The notes beneath the pieces are model-generated. The model did no database searches. It had not been told where the DNA came from and saw nothing but the letters and a program-made list of their open reading frames with translations. A program made the position numbers and the translations under genes. A stretch of DNA of 64,000 nucleotides from assembly GCA_900471515.1 (NCBI GenBank), contig UCFC01000040.1, positions 1 through 64,000 on the forward strand, written 5' to 3'. Positions 18,278 to 26,124 of this stretch are shown here, piece by piece. Origin of the DNA: Hyphomicrobiales bacterium (GTDB lineage: Bacteria > Pseudomonadota > Alphaproteobacteria > Rhizobiales > Rhizobiaceae). How positions within the stretch are numbered: the first letter of the stretch is position 1; each line of letters starts with the position of its first letter.

Positions 18278-18312
18278 TGACCGAACGGTCAAAAGTGTTG
18301 ACCATACGGCCA
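18278..18312. promoter_or_regulatory. Second tandem DeoR-type operator pair
   Basis: TGACCGAACGGTCA at 18278-18291 is a near-perfect palindrome and one base different from the copies at 17424 and 17445. A degenerate copy TGACCATACGGCCA follows at 18299-18312, again exactly 21 bases downstream. The second copy overlaps the predicted -35 box of the ABC operon, which suits repression. Confidence 0.7.
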
Positions 18313-18326
18313 TCTTATGTTTATCT
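18298..18326 (+). promoter_or_regulatory. Sigma-70-type promoter of the ABC/HisD operon
   Basis: TTGACC at 18298-18303 and TTATCT at 18321-18326 are separated by 17 bases. The -35 is inside the DeoR-type operator and the -10 is directly followed by the LacI-type palindrome, so transcription would be blocked by either protein. Confidence 0.5.
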
Positions 18327-18339
18327 GCATACGAATGCA
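18326..18339. promoter_or_regulatory. LacI-type operator, copy 1
   Basis: TGCATACGAATGCA is a 14-base near-palindrome (12 of 14 positions) with the central CG typical of LacI-family operators. It lies over the expected transcription start of the operon that encodes a LacI repressor at 26124. A second copy sharing TGCATACG then ATG is at 27203-27216. Confidence 0.6.
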
Positions 18340-18352
18340 TGAGGAGCGCAGG

Positions 18353-19561
18353 ATGAACGAGCAGGTGAGCAAGCCATCAGGTAAGCAGGGCCGGGAGGTC
18401 GAAGGATCGACTGGCGAGCGGTCGACGCGAGGCGATCCGAGACAGGGTCGCTCGAAATTCAAGTCGCTTGGCACCGAGCACATGCCGAAAGACTTCTCGA
18501 TCTCGCTCGACGCTTATCGCCGCGGCGGCACCGACGCCTTCATTGGCAAAACACCTGAGCATATCGTTGGTCAGCCCATGCGTGGCTTTGAGGCGCAATA
18601 TCCAAACATCATCGACTACATCATCCGGATCACCCATCAGATCTGGGAGGAAAAGGATATCGGCTACATCTACGATACCTATAGCCATGACTGTATGGTA
18701 TGGGGCGAGCTCGGTCTTGCAGCCGGGCGCGACCTGGTCGTTCAGCATGTGATCGAGCAGAGCAATGCCTTTCCCGACATGCGCATCCTTGCCGATGAGG
18801 TCATCTGGGCCGGCGATGATCAGGTCGGCTTTCACACCTCGCACCGCTCGCAGATCATCGGCACCAACACAGGCTGGAGCGCGCATGGCGCACCGACCGG
18901 CAAGCGTATCCAGTTCTTGTGCATGGCGAATTGCGTTACCCGGGACAACGAGATTTTCTACGAGCACGTAGCCTACGATACCTGCTATCTCGTGAAGCAA
19001 CTCGGTTTCGACCCGGTCGAGACGGCGCGACGTGCCGCGACACAGCTCGGCCCGGATACATTGCCTGCCGATTTCCTCAGCAGCGAGCCGACGCGTACAG
19101 TCGGCCAGTCGAAGCCGGAAAAGGTTGCGATCCCGGACAGGATCGGTGACAGCCCCGAGGAGTTCGTGCGCGCCGCCGCCCAGACGATCTGGAACCGCCG
19201 CAACCTTGCGGCCGTGGAGTCCGTCTACCATCCAGGCATCGTCTCCGAAGCGACCGGCGGACGTGTCTTCAACGGCACCGGGCAGGTCCGCTCCTTCATG
19301 CTGTCGCTGTTGGCGATGTTCCCCGACGCTCTCTATTCGGTCGATGACCTCTACTGGATGGGCAATGCGAGCGACGGCTTTCTGGTCGCGCAACGCTGGT
19401 CGATGGTCGGAACGCATCGCGGCCATGGACGCTACGGTGCGCCGACCGGGCGAGAGGTCAATCTTTGGGGCATTACCCACTGGGTCATCGAAAATGGCCG
19501 GGTGACCCACGAATGGACGACCTTCAATGAATTCGGGGTTCTGGTCCAGCTACTCCGCTGA
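18353..19561 (+). CDS. SnoaL-like/NTF2-fold protein, duplicated domain
   Basis: 402 residues with two SnoaL-like alpha+beta barrels, each with similar motifs: residues about 70-200 (IIRITHQIWEEKDIG, GAPTGKRIQFLC) and 260-400 (AAQTIWNRRNLAAV, GAPTGREVNLWG, THWVIENGRVTHEWTTFN). The fold hosts polyketide cyclases, hydratases and binding proteins; no specific reaction can be assigned. The ATG at 18353 follows a GGAGCGCAGG site. It is the first gene of the ABC-importer operon and sits under the DeoR- and LacI-type operators, so it may act on, or bind, the imported compound. The first 40 residues are polar and probably disordered. Confidence 0.8.
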   Translation: MNEQVSKPSGKQGREVEGSTGERSTRGDPRQGRSKFKSLGTEHMPKDFSISLDAYRRGGTDAFIGKTPEHIVGQPMRGFEAQYPNIIDYIIRITHQIWEEKDIGYIYDTYSHDCMVWGELGLAAGRDLVVQHVIEQSNAFPDMRILADEVIWAGDDQVGFHTSHRSQIIGTNTGWSAHGAPTGKRIQFLCMANCVTRDNEIFYEHVAYDTCYLVKQLGFDPVETARRAATQLGPDTLPADFLSSEPTRTVGQSKPEKVAIPDRIGDSPEEFVRAAAQTIWNRRNLAAVESVYHPGIVSEATGGRVFNGTGQVRSFMLSLLAMFPDALYSVDDLYWMGNASDGFLVAQRWSMVGTHRGHGRYGAPTGREVNLWGITHWVIENGRVTHEWTTFNEFGVLVQLLR

Positions 19562-19603
19562 CCGGCCGCGTCACTGCAGAAGCAACAACCGACGATTTTA
19601 AGG

Positions 19604-19621
19604 CGCATGCAAACACATGCG
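19604..19621 (+). repeat. Intercistronic stem-loop before the binding-protein gene
   Basis: CGCATG, a six-base loop and CATGCG form a hairpin between the SnoaL-like gene and the solute-binding-protein gene. It may influence relative message stability. Confidence 0.35.
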
Positions 19622-19661
19622 GCGGCGAAACGCGCCGTCGCCAACAAAGAGAGATGGGAAC

Positions 19662-20909
19662 ATGAAAAAAACTGCTCTTTTGGCTTCGGCCGCGACAATA
19701 CTGATTGCCGGCCTCACGATATCGACGCAGGCATTGGCGGATTGCGGCATTGAAAAGGGATCGGTCCGCATTCTGGCCAATGATTTCCCGGCACTTCGGG
19801 TCGTCGTCTCGGAGGCGGAAAAATGCGCTTCGCCGACTGTCACTGTAACCAAGAACGAAACGACAGAGCACAAGAACCTGCAGGTGCCTGCCCTGAAGAT
19901 CACGCCCGCCGAATACAGCGTGGCGCTGATCGCCAACAATTCCATCGTTCCTCTGCTGAACGAGGATCTCGTTCGCCCGCTTGATGACCTCGTTGCAAAA
20001 TACGGTCAGGATCTCAAGCCGAACCAGCTCATCAAGCTCGACGGCAAGGTCATGGCAATCGCCTTCATGGGCAATTCCCAGCATCTCTTCTTCCGCAAGG
20101 ATGTCCTCGAAAAGGCAGGTCTCCAGCCGCCCAAGACCTACGAAGAGATCCTGGCTGCGGCAAAGGTCATCCGCGACAAGGGCATCATGAAATATCCGCT
20201 GGCGGCCTCTGACAAGGCAGGCTGGGATCTCGCGGCGGAATTCGTCAACATGTACCTCGGCTACGGCGGCGAGTTTTTCCAGCCCGGATCGGCCGCCCCC
20301 GCAATCAACAACGAGAAGGGTATCGCTGCCCTGACGACGATGAAGGCGCTCACGGAGTACATGGACCCGGATTTCATGACCTACAGCGCCGACGAACTCC
20401 AGCGTGTCTACATTTCCGGCAAGACGGCGATCATGGTGGAGTGGGGCTCGCTCGTCCAGGGTGTCATCGACCCGAAATCAGCCCCGCCCGAAGTTGCAAA
20501 CAATACGGTGCTGGCCGGCGCGCCGACCGTTGCCGGCGGATCGACGCCGGCGGCCGCACTTTGGTGGGACGGGTTCTCGATCGCCAAGAATATTTCGGAT
20601 GAGGATGCCGAGGCCTCGTTCCGGGCCATGGTTTACGCAATCCGGCCCGAGGTCGGCCAGAAGAACCCCGATGTCGCAACCTGGCTGACGAAGGACTACA
20701 AGCCGGGTCCCGGCGCAGTCGGTGTGCTTGCAACGGCCAATGCCGGCGCCAAGCCCTATCCGATGCTGCCTTATATGGGCCTGATGCATTCGGCTCTCGG
20801 TAGCGAACTCGCCGACTTCATGCAGGGACGCGAAAGCTCACAGGACGCGCTGAAGGACGTAGAGGCAGCGTACAACGCCGCGGCCAAGGAAGGCGGCTTC
20901 CTGCAATAA
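19662..20909 (+). CDS. ABC importer substrate-binding protein (carbohydrate family 1)
   Basis: 415 residues with a signal peptide (MKKTALLASAATILIAGLTI, cleavage near QALA-D). The mature protein has the family 1 layout: LIKLDGKVMAIAF, FFRKDVLEKAGLQPPKTYEEIL and WWDGFSIAKN. It captures the solute in the periplasm for the two permeases and ATPase that follow. ATG at 19662 has a GAGATGGGA site. A 12-bp stem-loop directly follows the gene, a common way to keep the binding protein more abundant than the membrane parts. Operon context suggests a polyol, sugar or C3 hydroxy compound. Confidence 0.92.
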   Translation: MKKTALLASAATILIAGLTISTQALADCGIEKGSVRILANDFPALRVVVSEAEKCASPTVTVTKNETTEHKNLQVPALKITPAEYSVALIANNSIVPLLNEDLVRPLDDLVAKYGQDLKPNQLIKLDGKVMAIAFMGNSQHLFFRKDVLEKAGLQPPKTYEEILAAAKVIRDKGIMKYPLAASDKAGWDLAAEFVNMYLGYGGEFFQPGSAAPAINNEKGIAALTTMKALTEYMDPDFMTYSADELQRVYISGKTAIMVEWGSLVQGVIDPKSAPPEVANNTVLAGAPTVAGGSTPAAALWWDGFSIAKNISDEDAEASFRAMVYAIRPEVGQKNPDVATWLTKDYKPGPGAVGVLATANAGAKPYPMLPYMGLMHSALGSELADFMQGRESSQDALKDVEAAYNAAAKEGGFLQ

Positions 20910-20920
20910 AGGGCAGGGCG

Positions 20921-20948
20921 GCTAAGGGTGTCCGGCGACACCCTTAGC
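20921..20948 (+). repeat. Strong intercistronic stem-loop after the binding-protein gene
   Basis: A perfect 12-bp stem (GCTAAGGGTGTC pairing with GACACCCTTAGC) with a 4-base loop starts 11 bases after the stop. No T-run follows, so a role in 3'-end protection or partial termination is more likely than full termination. Confidence 0.7.
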
Positions 20949-21005
20949 GTCACCGGTATTGGCCGCGAGCTCGGTCGAATTGCACTTGATCACAGGGGAG
21001 GCCAC

Positions 21006-22034
21006 ATGCCTCACAGGGCTTTCTTTGCCTTCATTGCGCCGTCGCTGATTGCGATGATCGTTTTCATCGCGCTGCCGATCCTATCCGTCGCAATACAATC
21101 ATTCTACGTCCAGCACGAGCGCGTCATCGCCGAGGTCGAGACATGCTCGCCCTTCGGCGGATGCACGAAGGAGATGCGTGTCGATGCAGCCGCCACCGAA
21201 AAACTGCGCCACGACGAACCACTCGGTCGGTTCAACGGTTTCGGAACCTATGTCGACCGCAACCATCTCGCCTTCAATGAAGTTGGTGCGATCCTTTCCG
21301 ACAACGATGGCATTGGTGACGCCGTTTCGCGAATTTACAACCTGCCTTTCTACAAGGCGCTTTCTTTTACGCTGGTCTACACGTTCGTGGTCACGCCGCT
21401 GGCGATGATCCTCGGATTCTGCATCGCGCTGGGCGTCAATGCGATCCCGCCCTTCTACAAGGGCCCGGTAATCTTCTTCTCACTGCTGCCGATGATCGTC
21501 ACACCGCTCGTCGGAGCGTTGATCATCTACTGGATGGTGTCAACGCAGGGGATCATCGGCGCCAGTCTCCAGTCTCTCTTCAGCGATCCCAACCTGACGC
21601 TCAGGTCTTCTCCGCTCCTCACGTGGATCACACTGCTGGTCTACGGCATCTGGAACAATGCGCCCTTCTCCTTCGTCGTCTTCTATGCCGGCCTGCAGAC
21701 AGTGCCTGACGACACGCTGGAATCGGCAATGATCGATGGTGCCAGCCGCTGGGAGCGGATCCGTTTTGTGGTCATTCCGCACCTGATGCCGCTTGCGACG
21801 TTTATCGGTCTTGTACAGCTGATGGATAATTTCCGCGTTTTCGAGCCGGTAGTCGGCTTCAGTGCTGACGCCAATGCGACATCGCTCTCCTGGGCTATCT
21901 TCAACGATCTGCGCGGCCAGGTCGACCAGCTCTTCGGCTCTGCTGCGGCAACGTCGATGCTGACGATCGTCGGCGTGATCATCCTCTTGTCGCCGGTGCT
22001 TGTTCGCACCTGGCGCGATTTCAACCGTCGCTGA
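21006..22034 (+). CDS. ABC importer permease 1 (MalF-like)
   Basis: 342 residues. GGGGAGG precedes the ATG at 21006; the longer frame from a GTG at 20928 begins inside the stem-loop and is rejected. Six or more membrane segments; the EAA loop reads SAMIDGASRWERIRFVVIPH near residues 240-260. Between the first two membrane segments lies a polar insertion of about 80 residues (positions about 33-110) with a close Cys pair (CSPFGGC), reminiscent of the MalF periplasmic loop that contacts the binding protein. It pairs with the permease at 22044. Confidence 0.92.
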   Translation: MPHRAFFAFIAPSLIAMIVFIALPILSVAIQSFYVQHERVIAEVETCSPFGGCTKEMRVDAAATEKLRHDEPLGRFNGFGTYVDRNHLAFNEVGAILSDNDGIGDAVSRIYNLPFYKALSFTLVYTFVVTPLAMILGFCIALGVNAIPPFYKGPVIFFSLLPMIVTPLVGALIIYWMVSTQGIIGASLQSLFSDPNLTLRSSPLLTWITLLVYGIWNNAPFSFVVFYAGLQTVPDDTLESAMIDGASRWERIRFVVIPHLMPLATFIGLVQLMDNFRVFEPVVGFSADANATSLSWAIFNDLRGQVDQLFGSAAATSMLTIVGVIILLSPVLVRTWRDFNRR

Positions 22035-22043
22035 GGAGGCCAC

Positions 22044-22925
22044 ATGTCTACGTCCCTTCGCAAACAACCTCTGCCATTGGCAATCCTCTCGATTGGCTTC
22101 GTGCTCACCTGGGTCTTCCTTGCCGCCTTTCCGTTCATCTGGACCGTCTGGGGCTCCTTCAAGGTCGAGCAGGATTTCTTCTCGCGCGATACCTGGTGGA
22201 ATGCCGTTTACGGTGTGCGCACCATTGCGCAGACAGGGTCGGCCTTTACGGCGGATGGCTACTATGGCGCCTGGGTCGTCAGGAATTTCTCCGCGGCCGT
22301 CGTCAACACACTGTTTGTCACGGTCTCGGTCGTCGTGGTCTCACTGACCTTCGGTACGCTCGGGGGCTATGCGCTCGCCCGTTCGGGACATCGCTACACA
22401 TTCTGGCTGCTGATGATCGCGCTCGTCTTCCGCGCCATGCCGCCGATCACGCTGGTTTCGGGTTACCTTCTCCCCTTCTTCCAGCTCAATATCTGGGGCT
22501 ACCTTCCGACGGCCATCATCGTGCTCGTCGCCATCAACCAGCCTTTCACGCTGTGGATGCTGCACTCGTTCTTCCTCTCGATCCCAAAGGATCTCGACGA
22601 AAGCGCGATGGTGGACGGCTGCTCCCGCTTCCAGGCATTCCGTCTCGTCGTCATCCCTGTCATGTGGCCGGGCGTGATCACGACGGGCCTGTTTTCCTTC
22701 CTGCTCGCCTATAACGACTTCGCAGTGACGGCCATGCTGCTGTCGCAGCCCAACCAGACGATGGTTCCGAAAATCGCGAGCTTCCTCGGCACGGTTCAGC
22801 AGGAGGGCAATGTGATGTTTGCCGTCGCCGCCGTGGTCTCGGCAACGGCACCACTTTTCCTTCTCGTCATGTTCTTCCAACGCCAGATCGTCAGCGGCCT
22901 GACCGCGGGCGCAGTCAAGGGGTAA
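22044..22925 (+). CDS. ABC importer permease 2 (MalG-like)
   Basis: 293 residues with six membrane segments and the EAA motif DESAMVDGCSRFQAFRLVVI at about 190-209, which docks on the ATPase. It starts 9 bases after permease 1 with GAGGAGG upstream and ends 5 bases before the ATPase gene. A short periplasmic region follows the first membrane segment (VWGSFKVEQDFFSRDTWW), as in MalG-type subunits. Confidence 0.93.
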   Translation: MSTSLRKQPLPLAILSIGFVLTWVFLAAFPFIWTVWGSFKVEQDFFSRDTWWNAVYGVRTIAQTGSAFTADGYYGAWVVRNFSAAVVNTLFVTVSVVVVSLTFGTLGGYALARSGHRYTFWLLMIALVFRAMPPITLVSGYLLPFFQLNIWGYLPTAIIVLVAINQPFTLWMLHSFFLSIPKDLDESAMVDGCSRFQAFRLVVIPVMWPGVITTGLFSFLLAYNDFAVTAMLLSQPNQTMVPKIASFLGTVQQEGNVMFAVAAVVSATAPLFLLVMFFQRQIVSGLTAGAVKG

Positions 22926-22930
22926 TCCAG

Positions 22931-23995
22931 ATGGCCGAAATCCGCCTCAAGAACGTTTCGAAGCGCTGGCACAACTTCGTCGGCGTGGACAATTTCAACC
23001 TCGATATCGGCGACCGGGAATTTCTCGTCCTGCTTGGTCCGTCGGGCTGCGGCAAGACGACGACGATGCGGATGATCGCCGGCCTGGAAGACATATCCGA
23101 AGGCGAGATCTGGCTCGGCGACCGGCTGGTCAACAAGCTTGAGCCGAAGGACCGCGATATATCGATGGTCTTCCAGAGCTACGGTCTCTACCCGAACATG
23201 AGCGTCTACGAGAACATCCGGTTTCCGCTGCGTGTGCGCAAGATCCCGAAGGAACTGCATCATGAGAAGGTCATGCAGGCGGCCAAGATGGTGGAACTCG
23301 TCGACTTTCTCGATCGGCGGCCCGCTGCCCTTTCGGGCGGCCAGCGCCAGCGCGTCGCTCTCGGCCGTGCAATCGTGAGACAGCCGACAGCGTTCCTGAT
23401 GGATGAGCCGCTGTCCAATCTAGATGCCAAGCTTCGCGTTTCCACCCGCGCGCAGATCAAGCACCTGCAGCATACGCTGAAGGTAACAACCATCTACGTC
23501 ACACACGACCAGATCGAGGCAATGACACTCGCAGATCGCGTGGTCGTCATGAACAAGGGCGTCATCCAGCAGGTCGGCACTCCGACCGAAATCTACGACA
23601 ATCCCGCAAATACCTTCGTGGCATCCTTTATCGGCTCTCCGGCGATGAACCTCATCAACGGCGATATCGAGGCCGGCATTTTCCGCGCACCCGGGCTGAC
23701 CATCCCGGGACTGCAGCAGAACGTGCGCGGACCGGTCACCCTCGGCTTTCGCGCCGAGGATGCGACGCTCGTTTCGGAAGGCGGCAATCTCGGGGCCGAG
23801 GTCTATTCGATGGAACTGCTCGGTGAGGCGACGATGGCAAGCTTCAATATCGGCAGCCAATTCGTCTCCATCAAATCGGGCAAGGAGTATCGCGCGGCAA
23901 TCGGCGATCTGGTCCACGCCAAGATCCCCGCGCAAATCTGTCACCTTTTTGACACCGGGACCGGCGCCCGCATTGCGCGTGTACAGGGCAATTGA
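22931..23995 (+). CDS. ABC importer ATPase (MalK/UgpC type)
   Basis: 354 residues: Walker A GPSGCGKTTT, Q-loop MVFQSYGLYPN, signature LSGGQRQRVALGRAI, Walker B FLMDEPLSNLD, H-loop VTHDQIEAMT, and a C-terminal OB/TOBE regulatory domain (GFRAEDATLV). It energises the importer formed by 19662-22925. It is complete and of normal length. Confidence 0.95.
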   Translation: MAEIRLKNVSKRWHNFVGVDNFNLDIGDREFLVLLGPSGCGKTTTMRMIAGLEDISEGEIWLGDRLVNKLEPKDRDISMVFQSYGLYPNMSVYENIRFPLRVRKIPKELHHEKVMQAAKMVELVDFLDRRPAALSGGQRQRVALGRAIVRQPTAFLMDEPLSNLDAKLRVSTRAQIKHLQHTLKVTTIYVTHDQIEAMTLADRVVVMNKGVIQQVGTPTEIYDNPANTFVASFIGSPAMNLINGDIEAGIFRAPGLTIPGLQQNVRGPVTLGFRAEDATLVSEGGNLGAEVYSMELLGEATMASFNIGSQFVSIKSGKEYRAAIGDLVHAKIPAQICHLFDTGTGARIARVQGN

Positions 23996-24007
23996 AGTCG
24001 AGCCACA

Positions 24008-24024
24008 GGCAGCCGCTGGCTGCC
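24008..24024 (+). repeat. Intercistronic stem-loop between ATPase and dehydrogenase genes
   Basis: GGCAGCC and GGCTGCC, 7 bp, enclose three bases. It lies 12 bases after the ATPase stop. No T-run. Confidence 0.5.
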
Positions 24025-24049
24025 GTCGAACTCTTACGGGAAGAATGAC

Positions 24050-25360
24050 ATGAGCATCACATACATGAAGAACGGGAAGTCCGCTGCGGAGCGCTCGGAG
24101 GACGACGCGAAGGTTCGTTCAATCGTCGAGGGTACGCTCAAGGATATCGAGACGCGTGGCGATGCAGCGGTGCGCGAACTGTCGGAGAAGTTCGACAAGT
24201 TCTCGCCGCCGTCGTTTCGCCTGACGGGCTCGGAGATCGAGGCGGCAATGTCCAAGGTCTCGGCGCGCGACATGGCCGACATCGACTTTGCCCAGACGCA
24301 GATCCGCCGCTTTGCCGAGGCGCAGAAGGCATCGATGCGCGACATCGAGGTGGAGACGCTGCCGGGGGTGATCCTCGGCCACCGCAACATTCCGGTGCAG
24401 TCCGTCGGTTGCTATGTGCCCGGCGGCAAGTTCCCGATGGTGGCGTCCGCCCATATGTCCGTACTGACGGCGTCCGTGGCCGGCGTTCCGCGTATCGTGG
24501 CGGCTGCACCGCCGCAGAAGGGAGAGCCGCATCCTGCAATCGTCGCCGCCATGCACAAGGCCGGCGCCCATGAGATCTACCTGCTCGGCGGCATGCAGGC
24601 GATCGGGGCGATGGCGCTCGGAACCGAAAGCATCGCGCCGGTCGACATGCTGGTCGGTCCCGGCAACGCCTTTGTCGCCGAAGCCAAGCGGCAGCTCTAC
24701 GGCCGGGTCGGGATCGACCTGTTTGCCGGTCCGACGGAGACGATGGTGATTGCCGACGACACTGTCGATGCGGAGATGTGCGCCACCGACCTGCTCGGCC
24801 AAGCCGAGCATGGCTACAACTCGCCTGCAGTTCTGGTGACCAATTCACAAAAGCTTGCGCGCGAGACCTTGGCCAAGATCGACCGTCTGCTCGCGATCCT
24901 GCCGACGGCAGAGACGGCGCGTGCGTCATGGCGCGACTATGGCGAGGTGATCGTGTGCGACACCTATGAGGAAATGCTCGAGGTTGCCAACGACATTGCC
25001 TCGGAACATGTGCAGGTGATGACGGACCGAGACGACTGGTTCCTGGAGAAGATGCACTCCTACGGTGCACTGTTCCTCGGCCCGCGCACCAATGTTGCCA
25101 ATGGCGACAAGGTGATCGGGACGAACCATACGCTGCCGACCAAGAAGGCCGGCCGCTATACGGGTGGTCTTTGGGTTGGCAAGTTCCTGAAGACGCATTC
25201 CTACCAGAAGATCGTGACGGATGAGGCGGCAGCGACGATCGGCGCCTATTGCTCGCGGCTATGCATGCTGGAAGGCTTTGTCGGTCATGCCGAACAGGCC
25301 AATATCCGGGTGCGCCGCTATGGCGGCAAGAACGTGCCATACGGCGAGGCTGCAGCCTGA
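24050..25360 (+). CDS. HisD-family NAD-dependent alcohol dehydrogenase (HpsN-like)
   Basis: 436 residues with the full HisD fold and catalytic set: YVPGGKFPM, DMLVGPGNAFVAEAK, LFAGPTETMV, QAEHG, SEHVQVM (Glu-His acid/base pair) and GTNHTLPT. There is no other histidine gene here, so this is a catabolic paralogue rather than histidinol dehydrogenase. The best-characterised relatives of this kind, such as HpsN, oxidise 2,3-dihydroxypropane-1-sulfonate to sulfolactate in two steps. Its stop overlaps the SDR start by one base. No sulfolyase is in the window, so the sulfonate assignment is a hypothesis; another primary alcohol remains possible. Confidence 0.82.
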   Translation: MSITYMKNGKSAAERSEDDAKVRSIVEGTLKDIETRGDAAVRELSEKFDKFSPPSFRLTGSEIEAAMSKVSARDMADIDFAQTQIRRFAEAQKASMRDIEVETLPGVILGHRNIPVQSVGCYVPGGKFPMVASAHMSVLTASVAGVPRIVAAAPPQKGEPHPAIVAAMHKAGAHEIYLLGGMQAIGAMALGTESIAPVDMLVGPGNAFVAEAKRQLYGRVGIDLFAGPTETMVIADDTVDAEMCATDLLGQAEHGYNSPAVLVTNSQKLARETLAKIDRLLAILPTAETARASWRDYGEVIVCDTYEEMLEVANDIASEHVQVMTDRDDWFLEKMHSYGALFLGPRTNVANGDKVIGTNHTLPTKKAGRYTGGLWVGKFLKTHSYQKIVTDEAAATIGAYCSRLCMLEGFVGHAEQANIRVRRYGGKNVPYGEAAA

Positions 25361-26124
25361 TGGAGATCCCCCGCACTCCATCGTTTCGGCTGGATGGACG
25401 CAGAGCCCTGGTGGTTGGCGCGTCCTCCGGCATCGGCCTTGCCTGTGCCGCGGCACTTGCTGAGGCCGGTGCGCATGTCGTGCTTGCCGCACGCAGTTGC
25501 GACCGGATCGAGCAGGTGGCGGCGGCGCTGATGGACGGTGGGTATCAAGCAATCGGCCTGCAGCTCGACATAGCCGACGTGGCAGCGACCGCGGCAATCC
25601 TGGCACAGCAAGATGCCTTCGATGTCCTCGTCAACAGTGCCGGACTTGCACGCCATTCCCCGGCGGTTGACACGACTGTCGAGGATTTCGATCAGGTCTT
25701 CGGCATCAATGTGCGCGGCGCGTACTTCCTTACGCGTGGGGTTGCCAAAGGACTGATCGCCGCCGGACGCCCCGGCTCGCTGATCAACATTTCCTCGCAG
25801 ATGGCCAAGGTCGGCGGTATCGACAGGGCCGTCTACAGCGCCACGAAACATGCCGTAGAAGGTTTTACCAAGTCGATGGCGATCGAGTGGGGCCCGCTCG
25901 GTATCCGCGTCAACACGATATGTCCCACCTTTATCCGCACGCCTCTGACGGAGCAGACCTTCGCCAATCCTGAGCGGTCCAGATGGATTGAGCAGAAGAT
26001 CAAGCTCGGGAGGGTCGGCCGGGTGGAAGACATCATGGCCGCCGTCACCTACCTCGCATCCGATGCGTCTGCGATGGTGACGGGCTCGGCATTGATGGTG
26101 GATGGGGGTTGGACGGCAGACTGA
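25360..26124 (+). CDS. SDR-family oxidoreductase
   Basis: 254 residues with the classical SDR features: nucleotide motif VVGASSGIGLACA, NSAG, a catalytic Ser in NISSQM and YSATK with Tyr and Lys. It starts at the TGATG overlap with the HisD-like gene and ends in the same way against lacI, so all three are coupled. In dihydroxypropanesulfonate degradation an SDR or ADH partner inverts the stereocentre before HpsN acts; by analogy this enzyme may oxidise or epimerise the secondary hydroxyl of the same substrate. That link is inference. Confidence 0.88.
   Translation: MEIPRTPSFRLDGRRALVVGASSGIGLACAAALAEAGAHVVLAARSCDRIEQVAAALMDGGYQAIGLQLDIADVAATAAILAQQDAFDVLVNSAGLARHSPAVDTTVEDFDQVFGINVRGAYFLTRGVAKGLIAAGRPGSLINISSQMAKVGGIDRAVYSATKHAVEGFTKSMAIEWGPLGIRVNTICPTFIRTPLTEQTFANPERSRWIEQKIKLGRVGRVEDIMAAVTYLASDASAMVTGSALMVDGGWTAD

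Noticed and set aside
24050..25360. True histidinol dehydrogenase for histidine synthesis
   Set aside because: No other his gene nearby; tight coupling to an SDR and LacI in a transporter operon points to a catabolic paralogue.
24138..25433. 431-residue leftward frame opposite the HisD-like gene
   Set aside because: Very high Arg/Ser/Pro content without family features; antisense artefact.
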